Assembly (NCBI GenBank): GCA_946477505.1
Contig: CAMKYP010000137.1
Location: 1 to 8,731, forward strand
Reading direction: 5' to 3'
Length of the DNA stretch: 8,731 bases
From: an uncultured Dechloromonas sp.
Lineage (GTDB): Bacteria > Pseudomonadota > Gammaproteobacteria > Burkholderiales > Rhodocyclaceae
Shown in pieces: positions 1 to 6,961 of this stretch. The notes under the pieces are model-generated. The model worked only from the letters and a program-made list of their open reading frames with translations, made no database searches and was not told the origin of the DNA. The translations under genes and the position numbers were made by a program. How positions within the stretch are numbered: the stretch's first letter is position 1; each line of letters opens with the position of its first letter.

Positions 1-1045
1 GCAGGGCGTGCTGCTCGTCCGTGGTATAGGTTTGCTTCAGGTTCTGAAGCCAGCTGTCCTGATCAAGCGGCTGGCCCTGGTTCAAGGTGTGGCAAAGCCT
101 GTCGGCATCGGCCTGGATGTGGCCGAGGATTTGCGAAATGCGGTCCTGGAATTGCAGTTCGACGAGTACCTGATTCAGGGTGGCGTCGACGTTGCCGCTG
201 ATGCCGCGCATGGTATCGAGGCGCGATTCCAGGTCTTGCGCATTGCCTCCGAGGCGCTGCAGGACATCGTGGACCACTGTTTCGGCTTCGCTGATCAGGC
301 GGTTGGCATCGCTGCTGCTTGCGGTGGCCGCCTGGATGACATGCTGGATAGCCTGCGTTACCGAACTCACCTGTTCGGTAATGCGTTTGCCGGTCTCGCC
401 TGACGCCGTTGACAGTTTACGTACCTCGTCGGCGACGACCGCGAAGCCTCGACCAGATTCGCCGGCGCGGGCAGCCTCGATGGCCGCGTTGAGCGCCAGC
501 AGGTTGGTCTGGCTGGCGAGATCTCCCACATCCTTGGCCATATTGGAGAGGTCGCCGACCAGCTTGGTCATCGTATGCAATTCGCTCAGCAGGGCGGCTC
601 GCCGTTTCTGGCTTTCTTCCAGCGCGGTAAACACTTTCGGGAGTTCGTGTTCCGCTTCCCGAATCAGACTGATGACGCTGTTGTCGCCGCTAATGCCGGA
701 AAGCGCGATGGTTTTCTCCAGTTCCTGCTTCATCCTGACAAATTGCTCGCTCAACTCGTCGGCAGCTTCACTGGTTTGGGTTTTTGCCAGTTCGATGTGT
801 TGATTCCACAGAGGAAGCAATTTTCCCAGAAAATTATCCAGATTTGATGTAGGTGTCGGATTCGCAGCTTCGATCGTTTCGATGACAACAGGCTCGACGG
901 TCGGCGTAACGCGAAAAATCAGCCAGCTTCCTTGTATCAGGAATGCGCCCGCGACGAGCCAGAATGGCCACGCGCCGCCCAGCCATATCAACAATCCGGA
1001 CAGCAGCAGGCTTCCCGAGAGATGCGCAATACGAAATCCAAGCAT
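1..1045 (-). CDS. Methyl-accepting chemotaxis protein, membrane-anchored, no periplasmic sensor (partial, C-terminus outside window)
   Basis: The minus strand is open from an ATG at 1045 to the window edge, giving 348 residues with no stop, so the gene is cut at its 3' end. Residues about 6-45 form two closely spaced hydrophobic segments joined by a turn (GGAWP). There is no room for a periplasmic ligand domain, and I see no HAMP domain. Residues about 80-165 are polar and helical. The signalling tip is unmistakable: NLLALNAAIEAARAGE (181-196) followed by GRGFAVVADEVRKL (198-211), the kinase-control hairpin of chemoreceptors that contacts CheA/CheW. The C-terminal part carries VELQFQDRISQIL (295-307), a tail I recognise from betaproteobacterial receptors. 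The family relays a signal to the CheA-CheY pathway; with no external domain, this one more likely senses a cytoplasmic, membrane or energy-related cue (inference). The start is supported by a good ribosome site. The ligand is unknown. Confidence 0.93.
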   Translation of the reverse strand, partial: MLGFRIAHLSGSLLLSGLLIWLGGAWPFWLVAGAFLIQGSWLIFRVTPTVEPVVIETIEAANPTPTSNLDNFLGKLLPLWNQHIELAKTQTSEAADELSEQFVRMKQELEKTIALSGISGDNSVISLIREAEHELPKVFTALEESQKRRAALLSELHTMTKLVGDLSNMAKDVGDLASQTNLLALNAAIEAARAGESGRGFAVVADEVRKLSTASGETGKRITEQVSSVTQAIQHVIQAATASSSDANRLISEAETVVHDVLQRLGGNAQDLESRLDTMRGISGNVDATLNQVLVELQFQDRISQILGHIQADADRLCHTLNQGQPLDQDSWLQNLKQTYTTDEQHAL

Positions 1046-1054
1046 GGAGTCGTT

Positions 1055-1059
1055 TCTCC
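1055..1059 (-). promoter_or_regulatory. Ribosome binding site of the chemoreceptor gene
   Basis: On the minus strand GGAGA lies 9 nt before the ATG at 1045. It is a near-consensus Shine-Dalgarno sequence at a normal distance. It fixes this ATG as the start, ahead of other open frames in the same stretch. Confidence 0.7.
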
Positions 1060-1090
1060 AATGTATGGTCAGCGGGGCTGTGGTGAGGAG

Positions 1091-1180
1091 TGTCGTTTTT
1101 AATAAATACTAACGAACTTGTCGATTATTATTATTACAGAATATTTGATTTTTGTGGGATTTTTTTTGGAGTTTCCGGGT
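1091..1180. other. AT-rich upstream region of the chemoreceptor gene
   Basis: This stretch is strikingly AT-rich within otherwise GC-rich DNA. It holds a run of eight T (about 1160-1167) and an ATT trinucleotide repeat (1124-1136). It lies 50-130 bases upstream of the chemoreceptor start on the minus strand and is the natural place for its promoter. I looked for sigma-70 (-35/-10) and flagellar sigma-28 sequences and found no convincing match, so I call no specific promoter. The AT-richness could also reflect an UP element or a binding site for nucleoid proteins (inference). Confidence 0.4.
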
Positions 1181-1205
1181 CGAATTTGTTGCTTTTTCCC
1201 GGGTG

Positions 1206-1225
1206 CGCCACTTTGTCGCGTGGCG
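1206..1225 (-). terminator. Hairpin downstream of pepN (second of a tandem pair)
   Basis: CGCCAC (1206-1211) pairs with GTGGCG (1220-1225) around an 8-nt loop. It lies one base beyond the larger 1227-1272 hairpin in the direction of pepN transcription. No U-tract follows on either strand, so it is at best part of a composite pepN terminator or mRNA 3'-end structure. Confidence 0.35.
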
Positions 1226-1226
1226 A

Positions 1227-1272
1227 GAACGGCAGAGGGAGGCGCGGGTAGTCCCGGCCTCCTCTGCCGTTC
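1227..1272 (-). terminator. Large near-perfect hairpin downstream of pepN
   Basis: GAACGGCAGAG (1227-1237) is the exact reverse complement of CTCTGCCGTTC (1262-1272). Inside it GAGGC (1239-1243) pairs with GCCTC (1257-1261), and CGGG (1245-1248) with CCCG (1253-1256), closing a 4-nt loop. Only two single bases (1238 and 1244) are bulged. The result is 20 base pairs of stem, beginning 60 nt after the pepN stop. There is no poly-T on either side, so it is not a textbook intrinsic terminator. Termination, 3'-end protection of pepN mRNA, or a REP-like palindromic element are all possible; termination seems most likely from its position. Confidence 0.55.
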
Positions 1273-1332
1273 GGTCGTTGGTAAAGCGTGTTTGGGCTGC
1301 CTACCGCTGACGCGGCGGGGCGCGTGAGGGAC

Positions 1333-3912
1333 TCAGTCCATCGCCCGGCAGACCACCTCCAGCACGTCGCGGCTGAGTCCGGGATGCTTGCGGAGGCGCT
1401 CGAGAGCATTGCGAGCGTGCTGTTGGCGGCCGGTGTCGAACTTTCTCCAGCGGTCGAAACAGCGTGTGAGACGCGAGGCGACCTGCGGGTTCTTGTCATG
1501 CAGATCGAGGATGCGCTCGGCCATGAAGGTGTAGCCGCTGCCGTCGGCCGCGTTGAAGCGGACGAGATTGGCGCCGAAGTTGCGGATCAGGGCGTAAATC
1601 TTGTTGGGGTTGGTGGCGTCGAAAGCCGGGTGGGCGGTGAGCGCCTTGACCGTGGCCAGCGTGTCGGGGCGGCGGCTGCCCGATTGCACGGCTAGCCACT
1701 TGTCGACGACCAGCGCCTCGTGCTGCCAGCGCTGGAAAAAATCGGCCAGTGCCTGCTCGCGCTGCGGGCAGTTGGCGGAGGTGACGTTGACCAGTGCCGA
1801 TAGCGCGGCGAACTGATCGGTCATGTTGTCGGCCGATTGGAACTGGGCCAGCGCCAGCTGGCGGCTGGCCTCGGTGTCGAGCTCGAGCAGGTAGCCGCGG
1901 CGACCGGACTGCTCGCTCGTCGGTGCATAAGGCTCGGCGACGGCAAGCGCGGCGTAGAGGCCGGAGAACTCGCCTTCCAGCTCCTCGGCCAGATGCCGGC
2001 GCAGGCCGTTGCGGGCGGCATGCAGGGCGTCAGGGTCGACCACGTCGAGCAGTTCGGCCAGCGTGCCCTCGCCGGGGAGGATCAGGGCTTCGGCGACGAA
2101 GGCAGCGCCGCGTTGGGCTTGCGTCTGCAGCAGGTGGCGGCAGGCGGCGGTGAAGGTGTCGGGCCAGACCGGCGCCTGGCCGGCGGCGATGGCCTGTGCG
2201 GCGTCGAGGATCAGCGTCGTGGCCAGTCGCTGGCCAGCTTCCCAGGCGTTGAACGGGTCGGACTCGTGGGCGAGGAGCAGGGCCAATTGCTCCGGCGTGT
2301 AGTCGAAATCGAGATAGACCGGTGCCGAGAAATCGCGCAGCAGCGACGGCACCGGCTCGGCGGCGATGTCGTTGAAGACGAAGGACTGGCTGGCGGCCGT
2401 GAGTTGCAGCGTGCGCGCGCTGTTGGCCAGCTGTTCGCCGGTCTCCGAGAAGAGGGCGACGCGGATCGGGATCAGGGTGGGCTCATTGTCCGATGCGCGC
2501 GGATTCGACTGCGTGCAGGTCAGCGTGTAGGTTCGCGACTCGGCGTCGTAGTGGCCATCGACGGCGACGTGCGGCGTGCCCGGCTGGTTGTACCAGCGCA
2601 TGAATTGGGTGAAGTCGAAGCCACTGGCGGCAGCCATGGCGGCGACAAAGTCCTCGCAGGTCACGGCCTGGCCGTCGTGGCGGCGGAAATATTCGTCCAT
2701 GCCCTTGCGGAAAGCGTCACGGCCGATCAGCGTCTGGATCATGCGGATGACCTCGGCGCCCTTTTCGTAGACGGTGGCGGTGTAGAAATTGTTGATCTCG
2801 ACGAAGCTGGCCGGGCGGATTGGGTGCGCCATCGGGCCGGCATCCTCCGGGAACTGGGCGGCGCGCAGGCCGCGTACCTCGCGGATGCGTGCGGTCTGGC
2901 GGTTGTGCAGGTCGGCGCCGAACTCCTGGTCGCGGAAGACGGTCAGGCCTTCCTTCAGCGAGAGCTGGAACCAGTCGCGGCAGGTGACGCGGTTGCCGGT
3001 CCAGTTGTGGAAATATTCATGGGCGACGACGCGGTCGATGTTCTCGAAATCGACATCGGTGGCGACATCGGGGCGGGCCAGAACGTACTTGGTGTTGAAG
3101 ATGTTGAGGCCCTTGTTTTCCATGGCGCCCATGTTGAAGTCGCCGACGGCGACGATCATGTAATGGTCGAGGTCGCATTCGAGGCCGAAGCGTTCCTCGT
3201 CCCATTTCATCGATTTCTTCAGCGCTTCCATGGCGTGCGGGCACTGGTCGAGCTTGCCCGGCTCGACATAAATGGCGAGTTCCACATCGCGGCCGGAGGC
3301 GGTGCGGAAGCGGTCGCGCAGCACGTCGAGCTTGCCAGCGACCAACGCGAACAGATAGGCGGGTTTCTTGAACGGATCTGCCCACTTGGCCCAATGCCGG
3401 CCATTGGGCTCGTCGCCGGCGGCGACCGGGTTGCCGTTGGCGAGCAGAACCGGGAAGGTGGCCTTGTCGGCATGCAGGGTGACCGTGTAGATGGCCATCA
3501 CGTCCGGCCGGTCGAGGAACCAGGTGATGCGGCGGAAGCCCTGCGCCTCGCACTGGGTGAAATAGCCGTCCGTGGAGCGGTAGAGGCCGGACAGGCAGGT
3601 GTTCTTGTCCGGCTGGATGCGGACGACGGTTTGCAGCGTGAAGCGGTCGGGCAGGTTGCTGAGGGTCAGCGTCGTCGGCGTTTCCGTTGTCGGCCAGGGG
3701 TTGCCGTCGACCGTCACGGCCAGGGTTTCGAGTTCATCGCCGTCGAGCACCAGCGGCTGGCCGGGACGCTCGGCGTTGCGGCGCATGGCCAGCGTCGCGC
3801 TGACGGTGGTGTGGCCGGCTTCGATGGCGAAATCGAGATCGACCGTATCGATCCAGAAGGCGGGGGGGGTGTAGTCCTTGAGGTAGATGGTCTTGGGCGT
3901 ATCGGTTTTCAT
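1333..3912 (-). CDS. pepN: Aminopeptidase N (M1-family zinc metallopeptidase)
   Basis: A complete 859-residue protein, close to the 870 residues of E. coli PepN. M1 enzymes remove N-terminal amino acids from peptides, usually in the cytoplasm during protein turnover. The family signature is intact: the substrate-binding GAMEN motif at 262-266, and the zinc site HEYFH at 298-302 with the third ligand Glu321 in KEGLTVF. Glu299 is the catalytic base. Tyr382 in TVYEKGAEV is the expected transition-state tyrosine. The N-terminal beta domain covers about 1-190, the catalytic thermolysin-like domain about 190-440, then a small beta domain and a long helical C-terminal domain. No signal peptide is seen. 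The ATG start gives an N-terminus matching the family, but no good Shine-Dalgarno sequence precedes it; a hairpin sits there instead (3919-3943). Codons 15-17 contain eight consecutive C. It probably has its own transcript, 92 bases after the upstream gene. Confidence 0.97.
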   Translation of the reverse strand: MKTDTPKTIYLKDYTPPAFWIDTVDLDFAIEAGHTTVSATLAMRRNAERPGQPLVLDGDELETLAVTVDGNPWPTTETPTTLTLSNLPDRFTLQTVVRIQPDKNTCLSGLYRSTDGYFTQCEAQGFRRITWFLDRPDVMAIYTVTLHADKATFPVLLANGNPVAAGDEPNGRHWAKWADPFKKPAYLFALVAGKLDVLRDRFRTASGRDVELAIYVEPGKLDQCPHAMEALKKSMKWDEERFGLECDLDHYMIVAVGDFNMGAMENKGLNIFNTKYVLARPDVATDVDFENIDRVVAHEYFHNWTGNRVTCRDWFQLSLKEGLTVFRDQEFGADLHNRQTARIREVRGLRAAQFPEDAGPMAHPIRPASFVEINNFYTATVYEKGAEVIRMIQTLIGRDAFRKGMDEYFRRHDGQAVTCEDFVAAMAAASGFDFTQFMRWYNQPGTPHVAVDGHYDAESRTYTLTCTQSNPRASDNEPTLIPIRVALFSETGEQLANSARTLQLTAASQSFVFNDIAAEPVPSLLRDFSAPVYLDFDYTPEQLALLLAHESDPFNAWEAGQRLATTLILDAAQAIAAGQAPVWPDTFTAACRHLLQTQAQRGAAFVAEALILPGEGTLAELLDVVDPDALHAARNGLRRHLAEELEGEFSGLYAALAVAEPYAPTSEQSGRRGYLLELDTEASRQLALAQFQSADNMTDQFAALSALVNVTSANCPQREQALADFFQRWQHEALVVDKWLAVQSGSRRPDTLATVKALTAHPAFDATNPNKIYALIRNFGANLVRFNAADGSGYTFMAERILDLHDKNPQVASRLTRCFDRWRKFDTGRQQHARNALERLRKHPGLSRDVLEVVCRAMD

Positions 3913-3918
3913 TGTTCG

Positions 3919-3943
3919 GGGCGCTGGTGTCGTACAAGCGCCC
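3919..3943 (-). promoter_or_regulatory. Hairpin over the pepN ribosome-binding region
   Basis: On the minus strand GGGCGCT (from 3943) pairs perfectly with AGCGCCC (ending at 3919) around an 11-nt loop. The stem ends 6 nt before the pepN ATG and so covers the place where a Shine-Dalgarno sequence should be. It could limit translation or form part of a 5' leader. A loose -10-like TATCAT lies just upstream (3945-3950) with no good -35, so the promoter position is unknown. Confidence 0.35.
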
Positions 3944-4004
3944 GATGATACGCCAAGCGGCCGTGGCTGAACGCCTTGCCGTCCGCGCTCAGTCCATTCC
4001 CGGC

Positions 4005-4460
4005 TCAGTCGCGGTCGTGGCCGCGACCATGACCGCGCCCGTGGCCGCGGCGGTCGTCGTCGCGGTCGCTGTCTCGGTAGCCATCCCGATAGCCGTCGCG
4101 ATAACCGTGGCGCCGGTCATTGTGGTGATGGCGCTCGCGGTAGACCGGCGCGTACTCGTTGCGGTACCAGTCATCCTGCACAAAGTAGACCGGTCGCCCA
4201 CAGGCGCTGTAGCGGTCACAGTAACGGTGCCATTTCTTGGCATGGCCGGGCGGTACGCGCAGATAGAGCGGCGGATAGTCCACTCGGGCCGGACGGATGA
4301 TCATCGGTTCGGCGTAAATTAAGGGTGGTGGCGGGTAGCCGCCAATATCGATACGGCCGTAGAAGCCCGGCTGGCCGATGCTGACGGATACCTGGGCGGA
4401 CGCCGACGCGCAGAGTGCCAGGGCAAGCAGCGTCGTGGAGAAAATGTGGCGTAAAGACAT
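4005..4460 (-). CDS. Small exported protein with Arg/His/Asp/Gly-rich tail, function unknown
   Basis: The protein has 151 residues. I chose the ATG at 4460 because it opens a clean signal peptide: a short basic start, a hydrophobic core (TTLLALALCA) and a cleavage site ASA|Q after residue 22. Longer in-frame starts up to 4610 add 50 residues of non-signal sequence. Cys17 is preceded by Leu, so it is not a proper lipobox. The mature part begins QVSVSIGQPGFYGRIDIGGYP, then a proline/tyrosine-rich segment and a conserved-looking LRVPPGHAKKWHRYC...YSACGRPVYFVQDDWY (about 68-99). Cys81 and Cys87 could form a disulfide. Residues 108-151 are almost only Arg, His, Asp, Gly and Tyr, with three YRDG-type units and GHGR repeats. 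I recognise this as a common uncharacterised betaproteobacterial periplasmic or secreted protein. The histidine-rich tail might bind metal or polyanions (inference). Confidence 0.82.
   Translation of the reverse strand: MSLRHIFSTTLLALALCASASAQVSVSIGQPGFYGRIDIGGYPPPPLIYAEPMIIRPARVDYPPLYLRVPPGHAKKWHRYCDRYSACGRPVYFVQDDWYRNEYAPVYRERHHHNDRRHGYRDGYRDGYRDSDRDDDRRGHGRGHGRGHDRD
4071..4106 (-). repeat. Three 12-bp tandem units encoding GYRD repeats
   Basis: Within the small exported protein gene, codons 119-130 are three successive 12-nt units, each encoding Gly-Tyr-Arg-Asp. They differ mainly at third codon positions, so the amino acid repeat is kept while the DNA has drifted. A second, looser glycine-histidine-arginine repeat follows (codons 139-148). 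Such a tract can change length by slippage. Confidence 0.6.
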
Positions 4461-4614
4461 GGTGCTGTTTCCATCGGAGAGATATCGATTTAACGACAGA
4501 GGGGGCGAATCGGGGGACAGGGTGCGCAGAAAAAGATGTCGCCTATTCCCGACAGAAGTGCTTGCCGTCGAGCCTTGGCGCACTGAAAGACGGGGGCGTG
4601 GGTGTGACAATATG

Positions 4615-4633
4615 ACGCACCAAAATGGTGCGT
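4615..4633. promoter_or_regulatory. 19-bp perfect palindrome resembling an NtrC binding site
   Basis: ACGCACCA and TGGTGCGT are exact reverse complements around AAA. The core GCACCAAAATGGTGC (4617-4631) matches the known enteric NtrC operator pattern GCACC-N5-GGTGC. It lies in the 253-bp gap between two divergent genes, 81 bases before the TonB receptor ATG and about 155 bases before the exported-protein ATG, so it could serve either. I scanned both strands for a sigma-54 GG-N10-GC promoter and found none. A T-rich TTTATTTA follows on the plus strand, so a terminator hairpin is an alternative, but no plus-strand gene ends upstream. I see no Fur box in this gap. Confidence 0.55.
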
Positions 4634-4702
4634 TTATTTAGTGACCTGCCGGTCTCGCCTCGGTAGCATTTGTGTCCTGGCCCCGCTCAGGGGGCATCGA
4701 AC

Positions 4703-4706
4703 GGGA
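4703..4706 (+). promoter_or_regulatory. Probable ribosome binding site of the TonB receptor
   Basis: GGGA lies 7 nt before the ATG at 4714. It is a modest Shine-Dalgarno sequence, and it favours this ATG over an in-frame GTG at 4672, which has no comparable site. Confidence 0.45.
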
Positions 4707-4713
4707 TAGATCA

Positions 4714-6909
4714 ATGGATGCCGCAAAGTACACTGCCGAACCACCGCTTTTTGCGAGACGCCCCCTTGCGCTCGCCCTGCTGTCGCTGGTCGCGACATCG
4801 GCCTGGGCGGAGGGTGAGGGCAAGGTGCCGACTCTGGCCGATGTCGTGGTGCGGGGCAGCGTCGGGATCGATCCAGCCGGCCTGGCACGGAAATCGACGA
4901 CCGGGAGCCGACTCGAGCTCAGCGTCAAGGAGACGCCGGCCTCGGTGACCGTCATCGACCGCGAGCTGATCGAGGCGCGGGGTGCCGAGAATACGCAGGA
5001 CATCATCAAGGGAATTCCCGGGGTGACAGCGTCGTCGGCACCGGGCAGCCCCGGTCAGGTGTTCTACCGGGGCTTCACTGCGGGGAGCGTGACCCAGTTG
5101 TTCAACGGCATCACCGTGCAGTACGACGTGATCGCGGCGCGGCCGGTCGATAGCTGGATCTACGAACGTGTCGAGGCCATCGGCGGTCCGTCCAGCTTCC
5201 TGTTCGGCGCCGGCGCCATCGGCGGCTCGATCAACTACGTCACCAAGCTGGCCAGTCGCGACGGCAACTTTTCCGAGGCGCGCCTCGGCGTCGGCAGCTA
5301 CAACGCGCTGCAGATGGCGGCGGGCTTCAACCGGACACTGGGCGACAGCAACGTGCTGCGCCTGGACGTCAGCCGCAACACCGGGGGGGCGTGGAGCGAC
5401 CACACCGACCGCGAGGCGGTGCAACTGGCCGGTTCGTGGCTGGTCGACCTGGCGCCCGGTCTGAGCCATACCCTGGCGCTCGAATACCAGAAGGAAACGG
5501 TTGACCGTCCGTACTGGGGAACGCCGGTGCTCAAGCCGCTCGGCGGCCGGATCGCCATCGACGAGGGGACGCGCTTCAAGAACTACAACTCGAACGATGG
5601 CATCTACGAGCAAACCGTGCGCTGGGCACGCTCGATCATCGATTACCGCGCCTCGGACAAGCTCAGCCTGCGCAACACCTTCTATCACTACGATGCCTTG
5701 CGCGATTATCGCAACGTTGAAATCTACGAGTTCAATGCCACCAACACCCTGGTTGCCCGCAAGGAAGCACTGTTGCAACGCCACGACCAGAGCGTCAACG
5801 GCAATCGCCTCGAGTTCTCGCTCGACCAGCCCATCGGTTCGCTGAAGAGCAACTGGGCCGGCGGCGTCGACTACAGCGTCAACAGGCAGACACGCTTCCC
5901 GCGCTCGGTGGCCGGGCCGTTCGGCAACGTCGATCCGTATGCCTTCAATACCGAGAGCTTCTTCAGCCTGCCTGGCATGACGCCTGGCCTCACGCCCAAT
6001 CGCACCAACGAGGTGACGACGCTGGCCGTCTTTCTCGAGAATCGCACCTTCCTGACGCCCGCCCTTTCGTTGTTGACCGGCCTGCGCCAGGAGCGCATCG
6101 ATCTCGAGGTGACCAACCACCAGGCGGCGAGCGTCAGCAACCCGGCCTATTTCGAACGCCGTTACACGCCGCTCACCGGCCGCCTGGCGCTGAACTACGA
6201 TGTCACGCCGAACGTCAGCACCTACGTGCAATACAGCACGGCCGCCGATCCGCCGGCCGGCATTTTAAGCACGGCGAGCTTCGGTCAGGTGCGGGATTTC
6301 GACCTGACCACCGGCAAGCAGGTCGAGGCCGGCAGCAAGTTGTTCTTCGACGAGCGCAAGGGAACGGCGACCTTCGCCGTCTATGAAATCACGCGCAACA
6401 ATTTCGCGGTGGCCAATCCGGGCCAGCCGGGCGTGACTGTGCCGGTCGGCCAGCAGACCTCGCAAGGTATCGAGCTGAGCGCATCGTGGCGCGTGGCGCC
6501 GGGGGTGCAACTGGCCGGCAACTATGGACTGGTCAAGGCGCGCTACGACGACTTCACGGAAAACGTGGGCGGCGTCGCGGTTTCCCGCGCGGGCAAGCAG
6601 CCGACCAACACGCCGCGCCAGGTCGGCAACTTGTGGCTGACCTGGTCGCCGATGACCAACGTGCAGATCGGCGGCGACGTGCGTCACGTCGGTGCCCGCT
6701 TCGCCGACAGCGCCAATACGATCAGCGAAGGCAGCTATAACCTATTCGGCGCTTTTGCGTCGTACAAGCTGGACCGGAACACGACGCTGACCCTGCGTGC
6801 CCGCAACCTGACCGACAAGATCTATTCCGAGTTCCTGAGCGGAACCGGCGCCATGGCCTATCTGGGGGCGCCGCGAACCTTCGATCTGTCGATCCATGCC
6901 CGCTTCTAA
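4714..6909 (+). CDS. TonB-dependent siderophore-type outer membrane receptor
   Basis: The protein has 731 residues from the ATG at 4714. A GTG at 4672 would add 14 residues ahead of the signal peptide and is less likely. Residues 1-32 form a signal peptide ending SAWA|E. A TonB-box-like LADVVV follows at 41-46. The plug domain spans about 68-178: SVKETPASVTVIDRELIEARG, then DIIKGIPGV, YRGF, and the characteristic YERVEAIGGPSSFLFG with GAIGGSINYVTK at 150-178. The rest (about 185-731) is a beta-barrel with alternating aromatic strands, ending in the terminal Phe that the Bam machinery recognises. The family imports ferric siderophores across the outer membrane using TonB-ExbBD energy. The substrate cannot be read from the sequence. 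The neighbouring PepSY gene, 54 bases downstream, supports an iron-chelate role and co-transcription. Seven consecutive G occur at 5383-5389. Confidence 0.93.
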   Translation: MDAAKYTAEPPLFARRPLALALLSLVATSAWAEGEGKVPTLADVVVRGSVGIDPAGLARKSTTGSRLELSVKETPASVTVIDRELIEARGAENTQDIIKGIPGVTASSAPGSPGQVFYRGFTAGSVTQLFNGITVQYDVIAARPVDSWIYERVEAIGGPSSFLFGAGAIGGSINYVTKLASRDGNFSEARLGVGSYNALQMAAGFNRTLGDSNVLRLDVSRNTGGAWSDHTDREAVQLAGSWLVDLAPGLSHTLALEYQKETVDRPYWGTPVLKPLGGRIAIDEGTRFKNYNSNDGIYEQTVRWARSIIDYRASDKLSLRNTFYHYDALRDYRNVEIYEFNATNTLVARKEALLQRHDQSVNGNRLEFSLDQPIGSLKSNWAGGVDYSVNRQTRFPRSVAGPFGNVDPYAFNTESFFSLPGMTPGLTPNRTNEVTTLAVFLENRTFLTPALSLLTGLRQERIDLEVTNHQAASVSNPAYFERRYTPLTGRLALNYDVTPNVSTYVQYSTAADPPAGILSTASFGQVRDFDLTTGKQVEAGSKLFFDERKGTATFAVYEITRNNFAVANPGQPGVTVPVGQQTSQGIELSASWRVAPGVQLAGNYGLVKARYDDFTENVGGVAVSRAGKQPTNTPRQVGNLWLTWSPMTNVQIGGDVRHVGARFADSANTISEGSYNLFGAFASYKLDRNTTLTLRARNLTDKIYSEFLSGTGAMAYLGAPRTFDLSIHARF

Positions 6910-6911
6910 TT

Positions 6912-6929
6912 CGGCGCACCCTCGCGCCG
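6912..6929 (+). promoter_or_regulatory. Intergenic hairpin just after the receptor stop
   Basis: CGGCGC (6912-6917) pairs with GCGCCG (6924-6929) around a 6-nt loop, beginning two bases after the TAA. No U-tract follows, so it is unlikely to be an efficient terminator. It may protect or process the receptor mRNA, making receptor and PepSY levels unequal (inference). Confidence 0.35.
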
Positions 6930-6936
6930 CAAGGCA

Positions 6937-6961
6937 CCTGCCCGACTGCGTGGCGGGCAGG
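6937..6961 (+). promoter_or_regulatory. Hairpin ending two bases before the PepSY gene start
   Basis: CCTGCCCG (6937-6944) pairs perfectly with CGGGCAGG (6954-6961) around a 9-nt loop. The 3' arm is the only purine-rich sequence before the GTG at 6964, so the ribosome site would be locked in the stem. This suggests translation is low or depends on ribosomes arriving from the receptor gene or on another factor (inference). Confidence 0.45.

Noticed and set aside
180..803. Plus-strand open frame of about 200 codons at the left edge
   Set aside because: The minus strand here encodes the conserved chemoreceptor signalling tip; the plus frame is serine/alanine/leucine-rich noise.
1837..3948. Plus-strand open frame of about 700 codons antisense to pepN
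   Set aside because: It is the mirror frame of a GC-rich gene with strong codon bias. Its translation is rich in Gly/Val/Arg/Asp with no recognisable domain, while the opposite strand encodes an intact PepN.
4499..4533. G-runs suggestive of a G-quadruplex
   Set aside because: Only three G-runs of three or more are close together; the next is too far away for a convincing four-run motif.
4461..4713. Possible Fur box for the receptor
   Set aside because: I searched by eye for the GATAATGATAATCATTATC pattern and its half sites; nothing close was found.
4672..4713. Longer receptor start at the GTG at 4672
   Set aside because: It would add 14 polar residues before the signal peptide and lacks a good ribosome site; the ATG at 4714 gives a more normal leader.
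4711..6231. Minus-strand open frame of about 500 codons antisense to the TonB receptor
   Set aside because: The composition is typical of an antisense shadow (Arg/Ala/Val/Asp rich) and no family motif is seen; the receptor on the plus strand is complete.
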